A stretch of 64,000 nucleotides of DNA from Kordiimonas sp. SCSIO 12610 (GTDB lineage Bacteria > Pseudomonadota > Alphaproteobacteria > Sphingomonadales > Kordiimonadaceae). This document shows, in pieces, positions 17,238 to 26,005 of this stretch. The position numbers were made by a program, and so were the translations under genes. Positions within the stretch are counted from its first letter, which is position 1. The number at the start of each line of letters is the position of its first letter. The DNA lies in the NCBI RefSeq assembly GCF_024398015.1, contig NZ_CP073747.1:3221001-3285000 (forward strand), given 5' to 3'. The notes beneath the pieces were generated by a model that was not told the origin of the DNA, did no database searches, and saw only the letters and a program-made list of their open reading frames with translations.

Positions 17238-17993
17238 ATGAATAATATTCTCTTTTTTGTAACTATAAGTGCTACTCTTTTACTTCCTCAGTCATCTGCC
17301 AATGCATATGCTGAATGCCCGAAACATGAAGAAGTAGAAAAGCCTCGACCCGAGTTATTCGTTTTTGTCGGTAAAAAAGTCAGCATTGAATATTTTAATC
17401 CTAACGAAAGCCTAGAACAACCTAAACAAGACGGCTCAGAAGAATGTCAAGTTGAATATATTGTGTTAGATGCTGGCTTTAAGGCGAAATACAAAGTCAT
17501 TAAGCCCGTTTTTGGTAACGTTTCCTCAAAATATATCAACTTCAAATTTTATACCCATTGGGGCGAAGTACAATTGCCCAAGGGTAAAAACACCCTTTTA
17601 TTTATACATCATTGGCCCAATAAAAACGTTTCAGCAAAATATTTGTACCATGATGTTCAAAAAACATATGATGGAAATTGGGGTATATGTGGAGATCCAT
17701 ATTTTATTCCGCCTGAAAAAATAAACAGTAAACGCCCAGATCATTACGCCTTCCGAAAACCCCCTTCAAAACTGAAATTTATTAAAAAAACCCATAAAAT
17801 TCCAAAATGGGTTGAAAACGAATATATTAATGAGATGTATCCGACACAGTATTTCAAGGTCAAAGGTAGAAAGGCAAAATGTCAAGGATATGGATATCTA
17901 GTTGAAGAGCTCTTCGAAATAGAAAAGAAAGGTGCTTGGCAACTCGCTTGGCTATTTACAGATCCGAATGAAGCAAATTCAAATGCTCAGTAA
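17238..17993 (+). CDS. Exported protein of unknown function
   Basis: I do not recognise this 251-residue product. It starts with a signal peptide (MNNILFFVTISATLLLPQSSANA, probable cleavage near residue 23), so the mature form should be periplasmic or secreted. The mature chain is rich in lysine, tyrosine and proline and has five cysteines (ECPKHEE, EECQVEY, GICGDPY, AKCQGYG and neighbours) that could form disulfides. The gene is visibly more AT-rich than its neighbours, with many AAA/AAT/TTT codons, which suggests recent acquisition. It stands alone before rimO. Confidence 0.7.
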   Translation: MNNILFFVTISATLLLPQSSANAYAECPKHEEVEKPRPELFVFVGKKVSIEYFNPNESLEQPKQDGSEECQVEYIVLDAGFKAKYKVIKPVFGNVSSKYINFKFYTHWGEVQLPKGKNTLLFIHHWPNKNVSAKYLYHDVQKTYDGNWGICGDPYFIPPEKINSKRPDHYAFRKPPSKLKFIKKTHKIPKWVENEYINEMYPTQYFKVKGRKAKCQGYGYLVEELFEIEKKGAWQLAWLFTDPNEANSNAQ

Positions 17994-18037
17994 AACACAA
18001 TAGCATTTCATAATGACTCGATGTATAAGCCCTGCTC

Positions 18038-19408
18038 ATGAATACAGAGGATACACATACATCACCCCACCAATCCTCAAAGGTTGGTTTCGTCTCATTA
18101 GGTTGCCCAAAGGCACTTGTGGATAGCGAACGCATTTTGACGCAACTGCGCTCAGAAGGGTATGAAATATCACCCGACTATGCAGGCGCTGATGTGGTGG
18201 TTGTGAATACCTGTGGCTTTATCGATAGCGCCAAGGAAGAAAGCCTGGGTGCAATCAAGGAAGCGATGGTTGAAAACGGCAAGGTTATTGTAACGGGTTG
18301 CCTAGGTGTCGAAGAAGGCAAAATCCGGGAGGTCGCCCCTGACGTGCTTGCGATCTCTGGCCCACACCAATATGAAACCGTGGTTAATCAGGTGCATGAG
18401 CACGCACCCCAGCCCCATGATCCATTCGCGCACCTTGTACCGCCCGGCGGCCTTAAGCTGACACCGCGCCATTATGCCTATCTGAAGATTTCGGAGGGTT
18501 GTAACCATTCGTGTAAATTCTGTATTATCCCATCGTTTCGCGGGAAGTTAAAATCGCGCCCCGTGCGCGCGGTACTCCGTGAAGCTGAAAAGCTTGTAGA
18601 AGCGGGCGTTCAGGAGCTTTTGGTTATCTCCCAGGATACTTCTGCGTATGGCCTTGACCTCAAGCACGCACCAGAACCCTGGAAAGACAATGAGGTTCGC
18701 GCTCACATGACGGACCTTGCGAACGCGCTTGGTGATATGGATGTTTGGGTGCGCCTTCATTATGTGTATCCCTACCCACATGTGGACGAGGTGATTGCCT
18801 TAATGGCGGAAGGAATAATCCTTCCGTACCTCGATATCCCGTTTCAGCATGCGTCACCAAAAGTCCTAAAGGCAATGCGCCGCCCGGCGAATGAGCATAA
18901 GGTATTGGAACGCATCCATCGGTGGCGCGAACAAGTGCCGGAAATCGTTATTCGTTCCACCTTTATCGTTGGCTTTCCCGGCGAAACAGAAGAGGATTTT
19001 GAGTATCTTCTGGATTGGTTAGAGGAAGCGCAACTGGACCGCGTTGGCTGTTTCAAGTACGAGCCCGTTAAGGGGGCTGCTGCCAACGAGTTACCGGACC
19101 AGGTGCCCGAAGATGTCAAGCAAGAGCGCTGGGAACGTTTTATGGCGGTTAGTCAGAAAATTTCCGCGAACAAATTAAAGCAGCGTGTCGGCATGGAAAT
19201 GGCTGTTATCATCGATGAAGTCACAGATGAAGGCGTCGTCGGGCGAACCTATGCCGACGCACCCGAAATCGATGGGCAAGTTCACCTCACGGGCGCAATC
19301 GAATGCATTCCCGGCACGATGGTTATGGCGCATATCGATGATAGCGACGAGTATGACCTATATGGCCATATCGTGGTTGATGAAGATGATGACGACTGGG
19401 ATTGGTAG
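18038..19408 (+). CDS. rimO: Ribosomal protein S12 methylthiotransferase RimO
   Basis: RimO methylthiolates the conserved aspartate of ribosomal protein S12 by radical SAM chemistry. The UPF0004 domain has Cys23 ([11 protein letters not shown], a RimO-specific motif), Cys59 ([13 protein letters not shown]) and Cys88 (TGCLG). The radical SAM cysteines are 155, 159 and 162 ([16 protein letters not shown]). The C-terminal TRAM domain ends in a strongly acidic tail ([11 protein letters not shown]). Length 456 is normal. It converges on the glutathione transferase gene through a hairpin-rich intergenic region. Confidence 0.96.
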   Translation: MNTEDTHTSPHQSSKVGFVSLGCPKALVDSERILTQLRSEGYEISPDYAGADVVVVNTCGFIDSAKEESLGAIKEAMVENGKVIVTGCLGVEEGKIREVAPDVLAISGPHQYETVVNQVHEHAPQPHDPFAHLVPPGGLKLTPRHYAYLKISEGCNHSCKFCIIPSFRGKLKSRPVRAVLREAEKLVEAGVQELLVISQDTSAYGLDLKHAPEPWKDNEVRAHMTDLANALGDMDVWVRLHYVYPYPHVDEVIALMAEGIILPYLDIPFQHASPKVLKAMRRPANEHKVLERIHRWREQVPEIVIRSTFIVGFPGETEEDFEYLLDWLEEAQLDRVGCFKYEPVKGAAANELPDQVPEDVKQERWERFMAVSQKISANKLKQRVGMEMAVIIDEVTDEGVVGRTYADAPEIDGQVHLTGAIECIPGTMVMAHIDDSDEYDLYGHIVVDEDDDDWDW

Positions 19409-19450
19409 CACCTAATAGGTGTCGAAATCATAGCGACACTTTGTTATCAA

Positions 19451-19505
19451 TATAATACTCGAGGTATTATTGATGAGGCTATTTCTAGCGCCAAACGGCG
19501 CTAGA
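19451..19505. terminator. Two hairpins between convergent rimO and glutathione transferase genes
   Basis: ATAATAC pairs with GTATTAT around TCGAG (about 19451-19470), then TCTAGCGCC pairs perfectly with GGCGCTAGA around AAAC (19484-19505). A weaker GTGTCG/CGACAC pair lies at about 19420-19440. None is followed by a clean T-run, though the plus strand has CTTTTC soon after. Position between two converging genes suggests bidirectional termination. Confidence 0.5.
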
Positions 19506-19547
19506 CAGAAGTATAACCTTCTTTTCAATTATCAGATATTCTGTGAG

Positions 19548-20174
19548 CTAACTTCCTAACTGATAGGGTCCACCGCGTTCAACCGCGCGCTTATAGGCAT
19601 CACGCGCCTGCATGCGCTCAACAAACGCCAGTAGGTTTGGTGCTGCAGCAAGACCACCATTAACGTTCGCGGCCTCAAGGATAAATGTGATATGCACATC
19701 AACACCTGTTAAATGGTCACCACAAAAATACTCATTAGCGCCGAGACCTGTTGCCATATAGGTCATGTTATTCATGATCTCGCTCATGATACGCGGACGC
19801 AGCGGCTCTGCAGCATCACCAAGCCGACTGGTATATAGCGCCAGCATTAAAGGCAACATTGCAGACCCTTCAACATAATGAAGCCATTCATTGTATGTTT
19901 CATAGCCTGCGTCGCCGGGCGCAGGGCCAAACTTGCCTTGCCCATATGTACGCACCAAATAATCAATGATCGCTCCTGATTCCGCAATTTTAATATCACC
20001 ATCCTCAAGCACTGGCGACTTACCAAGAGGATGCGCTTCTTTTAAACTTTCAGGGGCTAACCTTGTTTCCAGGTCACGGGTGTAATGAACGATTTCATAA
20101 TCAACGCCTAATTCTTCAAGCATCCAGAGGATACGCTGGGAACGGCTATTGTTCAGATGGTGGACTTTAATCAT
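19548..20174 (-). CDS. Glutathione S-transferase
   Basis: A 208-residue soluble GST. The N-terminal thioredoxin-like domain shows HHLNNSRSQRILWMLEELG (the SRS region supplies the glutathione-activating residue), the cis-proline segment PLGKSPVLEDGDIKIAESGAIIDYL near residue 50-72, and the C-terminal all-helical domain. Members conjugate glutathione to electrophiles or act as peroxidases; the substrate is unknown. It follows the sorbosone dehydrogenase-like gene by 24 bases in the same direction and may be co-transcribed. Glutathione reductase lies about 6 kb away. Confidence 0.9.
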   Translation of the reverse strand: MIKVHHLNNSRSQRILWMLEELGVDYEIVHYTRDLETRLAPESLKEAHPLGKSPVLEDGDIKIAESGAIIDYLVRTYGQGKFGPAPGDAGYETYNEWLHYVEGSAMLPLMLALYTSRLGDAAEPLRPRIMSEIMNNMTYMATGLGANEYFCGDHLTGVDVHITFILEAANVNGGLAAAPNLLAFVERMQARDAYKRAVERGGPYQLGS

Positions 20175-20198
20175 AAAATTTCCAGACTAAGTTACAGA

Positions 20199-21725
20199 TT
20201 AAAAATTAACTTTGGGTGGCGCGAGTTTTTTTATCTCTTCTTCGCTCGACAGCACAAAAATTGCCAAGGCACGCCGCTCTGCTTCAGATAAAGCTTCATA
20301 TGACGGCATCGGGCCCGGTGGGTTTAAAAACAAATCTTGCATAGTTTCTAGTGTGTATCGCTCCTTAAGGTCTTCAAGCTTTTTAACTTGAACGCCTTCT
20401 GTCGCACCGTCCACATGGCAGGTAGCACAGCCGTTAGAATTAAAAATAAGCGCTCCCGCTGCTTTGTTGGTTGCCAACTCAGTTGGCTCAATGCTGGCAA
20501 GTGGATTTTTTGGCGGAACAATAATTTCTACGCCCGGAAAGCCAACGGCAACATCACCAAATCCTACACGGTAAATCATCCCTGCATAATCATCTGAAAT
20601 ATAAATGGCGCCATCTGGTCCTTGTTCAATATCAACAGGCCGGCCAATTACGTCCTCGTTCAATTCAAATCCGCTTAGAAAATCCTTTTCAGTGACAGCA
20701 CCATCATCATCAAAATGAAGGGACACGACTTTGTAACCGACCAACTTGGAACTATTCCAGGAACCATGAAGCGCGGCCAGTGCCGTGTTTTGATACTCGT
20801 TTGGGGTGTTAGGTGACTTCAGGAACTTGATACCAAGCGGAGCACGGTGCGCGCCAAAACCATGAACGGGCGACAATGAGGCAGAAACCTTCGCAGGGTT
20901 TTCAATCCCATAATCCGGGTCTGGTGTACGATTATCGTAAGCATAGGGCCAGCCATAATCACCTCCTTCTTCCACCAGGTTAACTTCACAATTCGGCGTA
21001 TCATCACCCAACAGATCGCGCCCATTATCTGTCGCGAAAAGGCCACCTGTTTCAGGATGCCAATCAAAACCAACGCTATTTCTAAGCCCTGTGGCAAAGG
21101 TGCGCGCACCGGATCCATCAGCATTCATCTGTAGCATCTCGGCGCGGTAAGGTTCTTCTTCAATACATACATTGCAACTTGAACCAACGGTGACATACAG
21201 CATACCTGCTTCGTCAAACCCAATTGTCCGTGTACGGTGATTACCCCCTGATGGCATACCAGTAAAAATCACCTCGATTGTGCCTAATTCACGCTTATCA
21301 GCATCATAAATCCCGCGAATAATCTGTGTTTCTTCTGCGATGTACAAATAGTCATCCCAGAACGCCACACCGTGCGGGGCATTTAAGCCGCTAAGCAGTA
21401 AACTTCGCCCATCAGAGACACCGTCACCGTTCCCATCACGGTGAAGCAAAAATACTGATCCTGTTCGATTACTCGTGACCACAATATCACCGGTTTTGGT
21501 CATACGCATCATACGGGCATTAGGAACGTCACGAGCAAAAACACCGACTTGAAACCCTTCAGGAACTTTCAATCTCGCCTTCAACGTTTCTGCTTCAGGT
21601 GCTTCGATTTGCCTACCGAGTATCATATCCAAAAGCGGGCCATTCACTGTTGGTTTCAAATACCAACCAACCCCAGCAAGTACAGCTATTAATAAGAAAA
21701 TCCCGATCAGAATTTTTTTGAGCAT
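20199..21725 (-). CDS. Membrane-anchored sorbosone dehydrogenase-like beta-propeller with C-terminal cytochrome c
   Basis: A 508-residue protein with an N-terminal membrane anchor or signal (ILIGIFLLIAVLAGVGWYL, residues 5-23). Next comes a glucose/sorbosone dehydrogenase-type six-bladed propeller (about 50-400), with VPEGFQVGVFARDVPNARMM and LNAPHGVAFWDDYLYIAEE. The C-terminus is a small cytochrome c domain with the heme motif CATCH (433-437) and a likely Met ligand in GPMPSYE (near 473). PQQ is the expected cofactor by family, passing electrons to the heme in the periplasm. The sugar or aldehyde substrate is unknown. A ribosome site (GTTGGGAT) precedes the ATG. Confidence 0.82.
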   Translation of the reverse strand: MLKKILIGIFLLIAVLAGVGWYLKPTVNGPLLDMILGRQIEAPEAETLKARLKVPEGFQVGVFARDVPNARMMRMTKTGDIVVTSNRTGSVFLLHRDGNGDGVSDGRSLLLSGLNAPHGVAFWDDYLYIAEETQIIRGIYDADKRELGTIEVIFTGMPSGGNHRTRTIGFDEAGMLYVTVGSSCNVCIEEEPYRAEMLQMNADGSGARTFATGLRNSVGFDWHPETGGLFATDNGRDLLGDDTPNCEVNLVEEGGDYGWPYAYDNRTPDPDYGIENPAKVSASLSPVHGFGAHRAPLGIKFLKSPNTPNEYQNTALAALHGSWNSSKLVGYKVVSLHFDDDGAVTEKDFLSGFELNEDVIGRPVDIEQGPDGAIYISDDYAGMIYRVGFGDVAVGFPGVEIIVPPKNPLASIEPTELATNKAAGALIFNSNGCATCHVDGATEGVQVKKLEDLKERYTLETMQDLFLNPPGPMPSYEALSEAERRALAIFVLSSEEEIKKLAPPKVNF

Positions 21726-21885
21726 ATCCCAACCCTAGCGCAAATTATCAATGTTTATCATACTGCCATTCTCAACAAGATGCGCAAGTATTAATTGATG
21801 TCATTACTGTTACCGTCATCTGATCTAATACAAGGGTTGATCAAGATCTATATTATTGCCAAACTCTCACGAAGGGAGCCTGTAT

Positions 21886-22911
21886 ATGAATCGCCGTAAC
21901 GTATTGAAATCAATCGCTGTTGCAAGCCTATCCACAATCAGCGGGGCAACACTAGCAAATTCCCAACATAAACCAATTCATCAAATGCCTGAGCGATTGA
22001 AGGCTGGTGATACCATACGCCTCATAGCACCAGCAGGGGTTATATATGAAAAGGTTCGTATCGACATCGCAATGGAAAATATGCGCGCCCTTGGCCTCAA
22101 TCCTACACTCGGTGCCCATGTTCATGACAGGTTTGGATATTTTGCCGGCACAGACGAAGACCGGGCACAGGATATTATGGACGCTTTTCTTGATCCTAAC
22201 GTGAAGGGTATTTTTGCCCTTGTTGGCGGATGGGGGTCGGCCCTTACATTACCCTATCTGAATTTTGATCAGATCAGGAAAAACCCAAAGATCATTATGG
22301 GGTATAGTGATGTGACCGCCCTTCTAAACGGTATTTCAGCCAAAACTGGCCTTATTACATATCACGGCCCCAACGCCACCTCACGGTGGAACAGCTTCAC
22401 AACGGAAAGCGCGAAAAGTGTTTTGTTCGACGGAAACAGTCCTGATTACTCCACACCTCAGCGCACAGGCGACGCGCTAACAGTGCATAATAATCGAATA
22501 CAAACCATTGAACCGGGAACGACAACCGGCCAATTGATCGGCGGTAATTTAACCGTTTTCACAAGCCTTGTTGGAACACCCTATTTGTCTGATATGAAAG
22601 GTAAATTACTGTTTCTTGAAGAAATTGGAGAATCGATTTACCGTGTAGATCGTATGCTGTCCACGCTCAAGCTAGCAGGTATTCTTGACCAAGTCTCCGG
22701 CGTCATTTTGGGAGGATTTACACGCGTTGATCCAGACGGTGATGGATTTGGAAATTTTGCCTTAATGGATGTGTTTGAGCGATATTTTAAAGGAAATGGT
22801 AAGCCCACTTATTATGGTGCACTATTCGGCCACATTGATGAAAAACACACTATTCCAATAGGCCAGAATGCTTCGATGAATGCCAGTAAAGGCTCTTTTC
22901 AACTGAAATAA
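21886..22911 (+). CDS. LD-carboxypeptidase, peptidase family S66, Tat-exported
   Basis: A 341-residue S66 peptidase. These enzymes trim the terminal D-alanine from peptidoglycan tetrapeptides or cleave related peptides. The nucleophile serine is in IMGYSDVTALLNG, the glutamate in FLEEIGESIYRVDRML and the histidine in LFGHIDEKHTIPIG. The N-terminus MNRRNVLKSIAVASLSTISG is a twin-arginine-like signal, so the enzyme probably acts in the periplasm, unlike cytoplasmic LdcA of E. coli. The ATG at 21886 with GAAGGGAGCC upstream is preferred over a TTG at 21856. Confidence 0.85.
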   Translation: MNRRNVLKSIAVASLSTISGATLANSQHKPIHQMPERLKAGDTIRLIAPAGVIYEKVRIDIAMENMRALGLNPTLGAHVHDRFGYFAGTDEDRAQDIMDAFLDPNVKGIFALVGGWGSALTLPYLNFDQIRKNPKIIMGYSDVTALLNGISAKTGLITYHGPNATSRWNSFTTESAKSVLFDGNSPDYSTPQRTGDALTVHNNRIQTIEPGTTTGQLIGGNLTVFTSLVGTPYLSDMKGKLLFLEEIGESIYRVDRMLSTLKLAGILDQVSGVILGGFTRVDPDGDGFGNFALMDVFERYFKGNGKPTYYGALFGHIDEKHTIPIGQNASMNASKGSFQLK

Positions 22912-22931
22912 AAACGGGGCCATAAAGCCCC
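22910..22931 (-). terminator. Intrinsic terminator after korB
   Basis: On the minus strand GGGGC pairs with GCCCC around a six-base loop and is followed by GTTTTTATTT. It lies about 30 bases past the korB stop and overlaps the end of the LD-carboxypeptidase gene, so it may also slow transcription from the other side. Confidence 0.65.
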
Positions 22932-22961
22932 ATTCTCTATATTCCATATAGTTTTGGAATT

Positions 22962-23975
22962 TTACTCAACTGTCCAGGTTTCACCTGAGTACATCATATC
23001 CTTAAGGCTGCGCTTACCTTTATACGCATTCACCTGTTCGATCACAGCTTCAGTGTATGATTGTTCAGCCTGTTCAGCATATAACACACCCATCGCCATC
23101 GGCTCACCGGGTTTACCGCCAAGCTCAGCAAGCATACGGGCAAGTTGAAGATTGCTTTCATCATGAACCAAAACATCATCTTCAGTGATTCCATTTTCGC
23201 CAACAGTCACAATCTCAAGCGCGAATGTAGACGCGTTAAAGCGAACCCCTTTGTTGCGCTCTTTTCCGAAAATCATGCGCTCGCCATTTTCCAACAGAAG
23301 CTGAGCATCAGCCGCAACCGCCTTATCGGTGACATTGGCCCATGTTGCATCATTATAAACGATACAGTTTTGCAGGATTTCAACAAAACTAGCACCCTTG
23401 AAACCGTGTGCGCGGGTAAAGACACCAGGCATATGCTTTTGTGCTGTATCAACAGTACGGGCTACAAAGCGTGCACCAGAACCTAAAGCAAAGCTGATTG
23501 GGTTAAGTGCCGGGTCGATTGAACCTTGTGGTGTGGACGGTGATTTGGTGCCCACATCCGATGTTGGTGAATATTGCCCCTTAGTCAGACCATAAATCTT
23601 GTTGTTGAAAAGCAAGATATTGATATCCACGTCACGGCGAAGAGAGTGCATCAAATGGTTACCACCAATTGATAATCCGTCACCATCACCTGTGATCAAC
23701 CATACATCCAGATCAGGGTTCGCCAGTTTAAGCCCCGTTGCGACCGATGGCGCACGCCCGTGAATAGTATGGAAGCCATACGTGTCCATATAATATGGGA
23801 AACGGCTAGAACACCCAATGCCCGAGACAAATACAGTATTTTCGCGTGTTGCCCCAAGCTCCGGTAGTGTGCGCTGCATGCATTTCAAGATCGCATAATC
23901 ACCACAACCCGGGCACCAACGGACTTCCTGATCACTTGTGAAGTCTTTCGCTGTTAATTTCACAATATCGTTCAT
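22962..23975 (-). CDS. korB: 2-oxoacid:ferredoxin oxidoreductase beta subunit (likely 2-oxoglutarate)
   Basis: This 337-residue subunit binds thiamine diphosphate and a [4Fe-4S] cluster. It has WCPGCGDYAILKCMQ (Cys21, Cys24), the thiamine-binding GDGDGLSIGGNHLMHSLRRD near residue 96 and INILLFNNKIYGLTKGQYSPTS. Together with the alpha subunit it oxidatively decarboxylates a 2-oxoacid to the acyl-CoA, reducing ferredoxin. Two-subunit enzymes of this size are usually annotated as 2-oxoglutarate oxidoreductases, but pyruvate or other acids cannot be excluded. Its ATG shares a base with the korA stop. Confidence 0.88.
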   Translation of the reverse strand: MNDIVKLTAKDFTSDQEVRWCPGCGDYAILKCMQRTLPELGATRENTVFVSGIGCSSRFPYYMDTYGFHTIHGRAPSVATGLKLANPDLDVWLITGDGDGLSIGGNHLMHSLRRDVDINILLFNNKIYGLTKGQYSPTSDVGTKSPSTPQGSIDPALNPISFALGSGARFVARTVDTAQKHMPGVFTRAHGFKGASFVEILQNCIVYNDATWANVTDKAVAADAQLLLENGERMIFGKERNKGVRFNASTFALEIVTVGENGITEDDVLVHDESNLQLARMLAELGGKPGEPMAMGVLYAEQAEQSYTEAVIEQVNAYKGKRSLKDMMYSGETWTVE

Positions 23976-25849
23976 TATGCTGCTCCTTCTTGCAGCGCCT
24001 CAGCGCCGAGTTCAGCGCGAATAGCATCAAGAATTTCCTGAATCTTAAATGGCTGACCAGAAACTTTGTTAAATGGCTTCGCATCCAACAAATATTTATC
24101 CCGAAGAACAGTTTTTAACTGGCCATTATTCATTTCTGGCACCATCACATTCTCATAACCTGATAATAATTCACCGAGGTTAGCCGGGAACGGATGGATA
24201 TAACGAAGGTGAACATGACTTACATCAAGGCCGTCAGCGCGTGCTGCCTTAACCGCCTGTGAGATCGGGCCGTATGTTGATCCCCAACCAACAAGCACAA
24301 GCTTACCGCGCTCGTTACCCTGATCAACAGTCTGAAGCGGAATATCATTGGCAATACCATTGATTTTTGCTTCGCGCGTATCCGTCATCTTCTGGTGGTT
24401 ATCCGGGTCATAAGAAATATGGCCCGTATCATAGCTTTTCTCGATGCCACCAATTCGGTGCTCACAGCCCGGAGTACCTGGACGCGCCCAGTTCCGTGCT
24501 AATGTTGTTTCATCACGCTTGTAAGGATTAAAGGTTTCGCCCTCAGCAGGGGTGCCTGTAAATTCAACATTGAAAGGCTCCATGCTATCCAAATCAGGCA
24601 ATTTCCATGGTTCTGCGGCATTCGCGATAAACCCATCAGTCAGCAACATAACAGGTGTCATATACTTGACTGCCAAACGGCAGGCTTCAATAGCAACCTC
24701 GAAACAGTCACCAGGACTACGGGTTGCAACAACTGGCATTGGAGCGTCGCCGTTGCGGCCATAAACAGCCTGATACAAATCAGATTGCTCTGTCTTTGTT
24801 GGCAGGCCAGTGGAAGGTCCACCACGTTGACTATTAATAATCACAAGTGGCAATTCAGTTGAGATCGCGAGGCCCATCGCCTCACCTTTAAGCGCAATAC
24901 CAGGACCCGATGATGATGTTACACCAAGCGCACCGCCGAATGACGCACCAATAGCTGCACAAACTGCTGCGATTTCATCCTCAGCCTGGAAGGTTACGAC
25001 ACCCATTTCTTTCATACCGGAAAGCGCATGCAAAATTGGCGACGCTGGCGTAATCGGATAAGAACCAAGTACAATTTGCAATCCAGCGAGTTCAGCACCT
25101 TGTGCCATACCCCAAGAGAGTGCCTGCGAACCCGTAACGGTACGATAAAGGCCCGCATCTGTTTTCTTCGCACCAATTTGATAGCGTTTCACTGCCGCAG
25201 ATAATTCAGCCGTTTCCGCAAATGCGTGGCCGGCGTTCAAGGCTGCGATATTTGAATTTGCGATCTCTGGTTTTTTTGCAAATTTTTTCTCAAGCCACGC
25301 CTGAACTGGCGCACGGTCACGGGAGAACATCCAGAGCATCATGCCCAGCGTCCACATATTTTTACAACGCAGTGCTTCCTTGTTACCAAGGCCAAACTCT
25401 TTCACCGCCTCTAGCGTCATTTTAGAGACATCAATTTCGATAGTCTGAAAGTCTTCTAATGAACCGTCTTCCAGTGGGTTAGCGTCATAACCAGCTTTTT
25501 GAAGATTCCGCTTGGTGAAACTGCCTGTATCAACAACCAGCAAACCACCTTTTCTGAGGTTATTGATATTAACCTTCAGCGCAGCTGGGTTCATGGCGAC
25601 CAAGACATCAGGCGCATCACCCACCGTCTTAATTTCACGCGCACCAAAATTGATCTGAAACGCAGAGACACCAAATGTTGTACCAACAGGCGCCCGGATT
25701 TCTGCCGGGAAATCAGGAAACGTTGCAAGGTCACTTCCTGAAAGTGCTGTCGATGTTGTGAACTGGCTACCAGTAAGCTGCATGCCGTCGCCGCTATCGC
25801 CCGCAAAGCGAACAACCGCTGATTCAAGAACCTGTATGTCTGAACCCAT
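23975..25849 (-). CDS. korA: 2-oxoacid:ferredoxin oxidoreductase, fused gamma-alpha subunit
   Basis: A 624-residue fusion. Residues 1-200 are the gamma domain (VVRFAGDSGDGMQLTGSQF and TFPDFPAEIRAPVGTTFGVSAFQI). From about 230 follows the alpha domain with LGSYPITPASPILHAL, AEDEIAAVCAAIGASFGG and INSQRGGPSTGLPTKTEQSDL. It feeds electrons to ferredoxin rather than NAD, which is notable in a genome that otherwise looks aerobic. It overlaps korB by one base, and a ribosome site (TTAAGGAATATAG) precedes its ATG. Glutathione reductase lies upstream in the same direction, 156 bases away. Confidence 0.88.
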   Translation of the reverse strand: MGSDIQVLESAVVRFAGDSGDGMQLTGSQFTTSTALSGSDLATFPDFPAEIRAPVGTTFGVSAFQINFGAREIKTVGDAPDVLVAMNPAALKVNINNLRKGGLLVVDTGSFTKRNLQKAGYDANPLEDGSLEDFQTIEIDVSKMTLEAVKEFGLGNKEALRCKNMWTLGMMLWMFSRDRAPVQAWLEKKFAKKPEIANSNIAALNAGHAFAETAELSAAVKRYQIGAKKTDAGLYRTVTGSQALSWGMAQGAELAGLQIVLGSYPITPASPILHALSGMKEMGVVTFQAEDEIAAVCAAIGASFGGALGVTSSSGPGIALKGEAMGLAISTELPLVIINSQRGGPSTGLPTKTEQSDLYQAVYGRNGDAPMPVVATRSPGDCFEVAIEACRLAVKYMTPVMLLTDGFIANAAEPWKLPDLDSMEPFNVEFTGTPAEGETFNPYKRDETTLARNWARPGTPGCEHRIGGIEKSYDTGHISYDPDNHQKMTDTREAKINGIANDIPLQTVDQGNERGKLVLVGWGSTYGPISQAVKAARADGLDVSHVHLRYIHPFPANLGELLSGYENVMVPEMNNGQLKTVLRDKYLLDAKPFNKVSGQPFKIQEILDAIRAELGAEALQEGAA

Positions 25850-26005
25850 ATCTATATTCCTTAAGACCCTATGTCGGATCGTATCTTATACTCTTGATCG
25901 ATTTCGACGTCTTATTACATTTAATAAAGTCAAAAGACTAAGCAAAATTTCTTGTGTTGCTGTGAAATTTCGCTTGTCTATTTATATTATAGCATTCTTT
26001 AAAAT

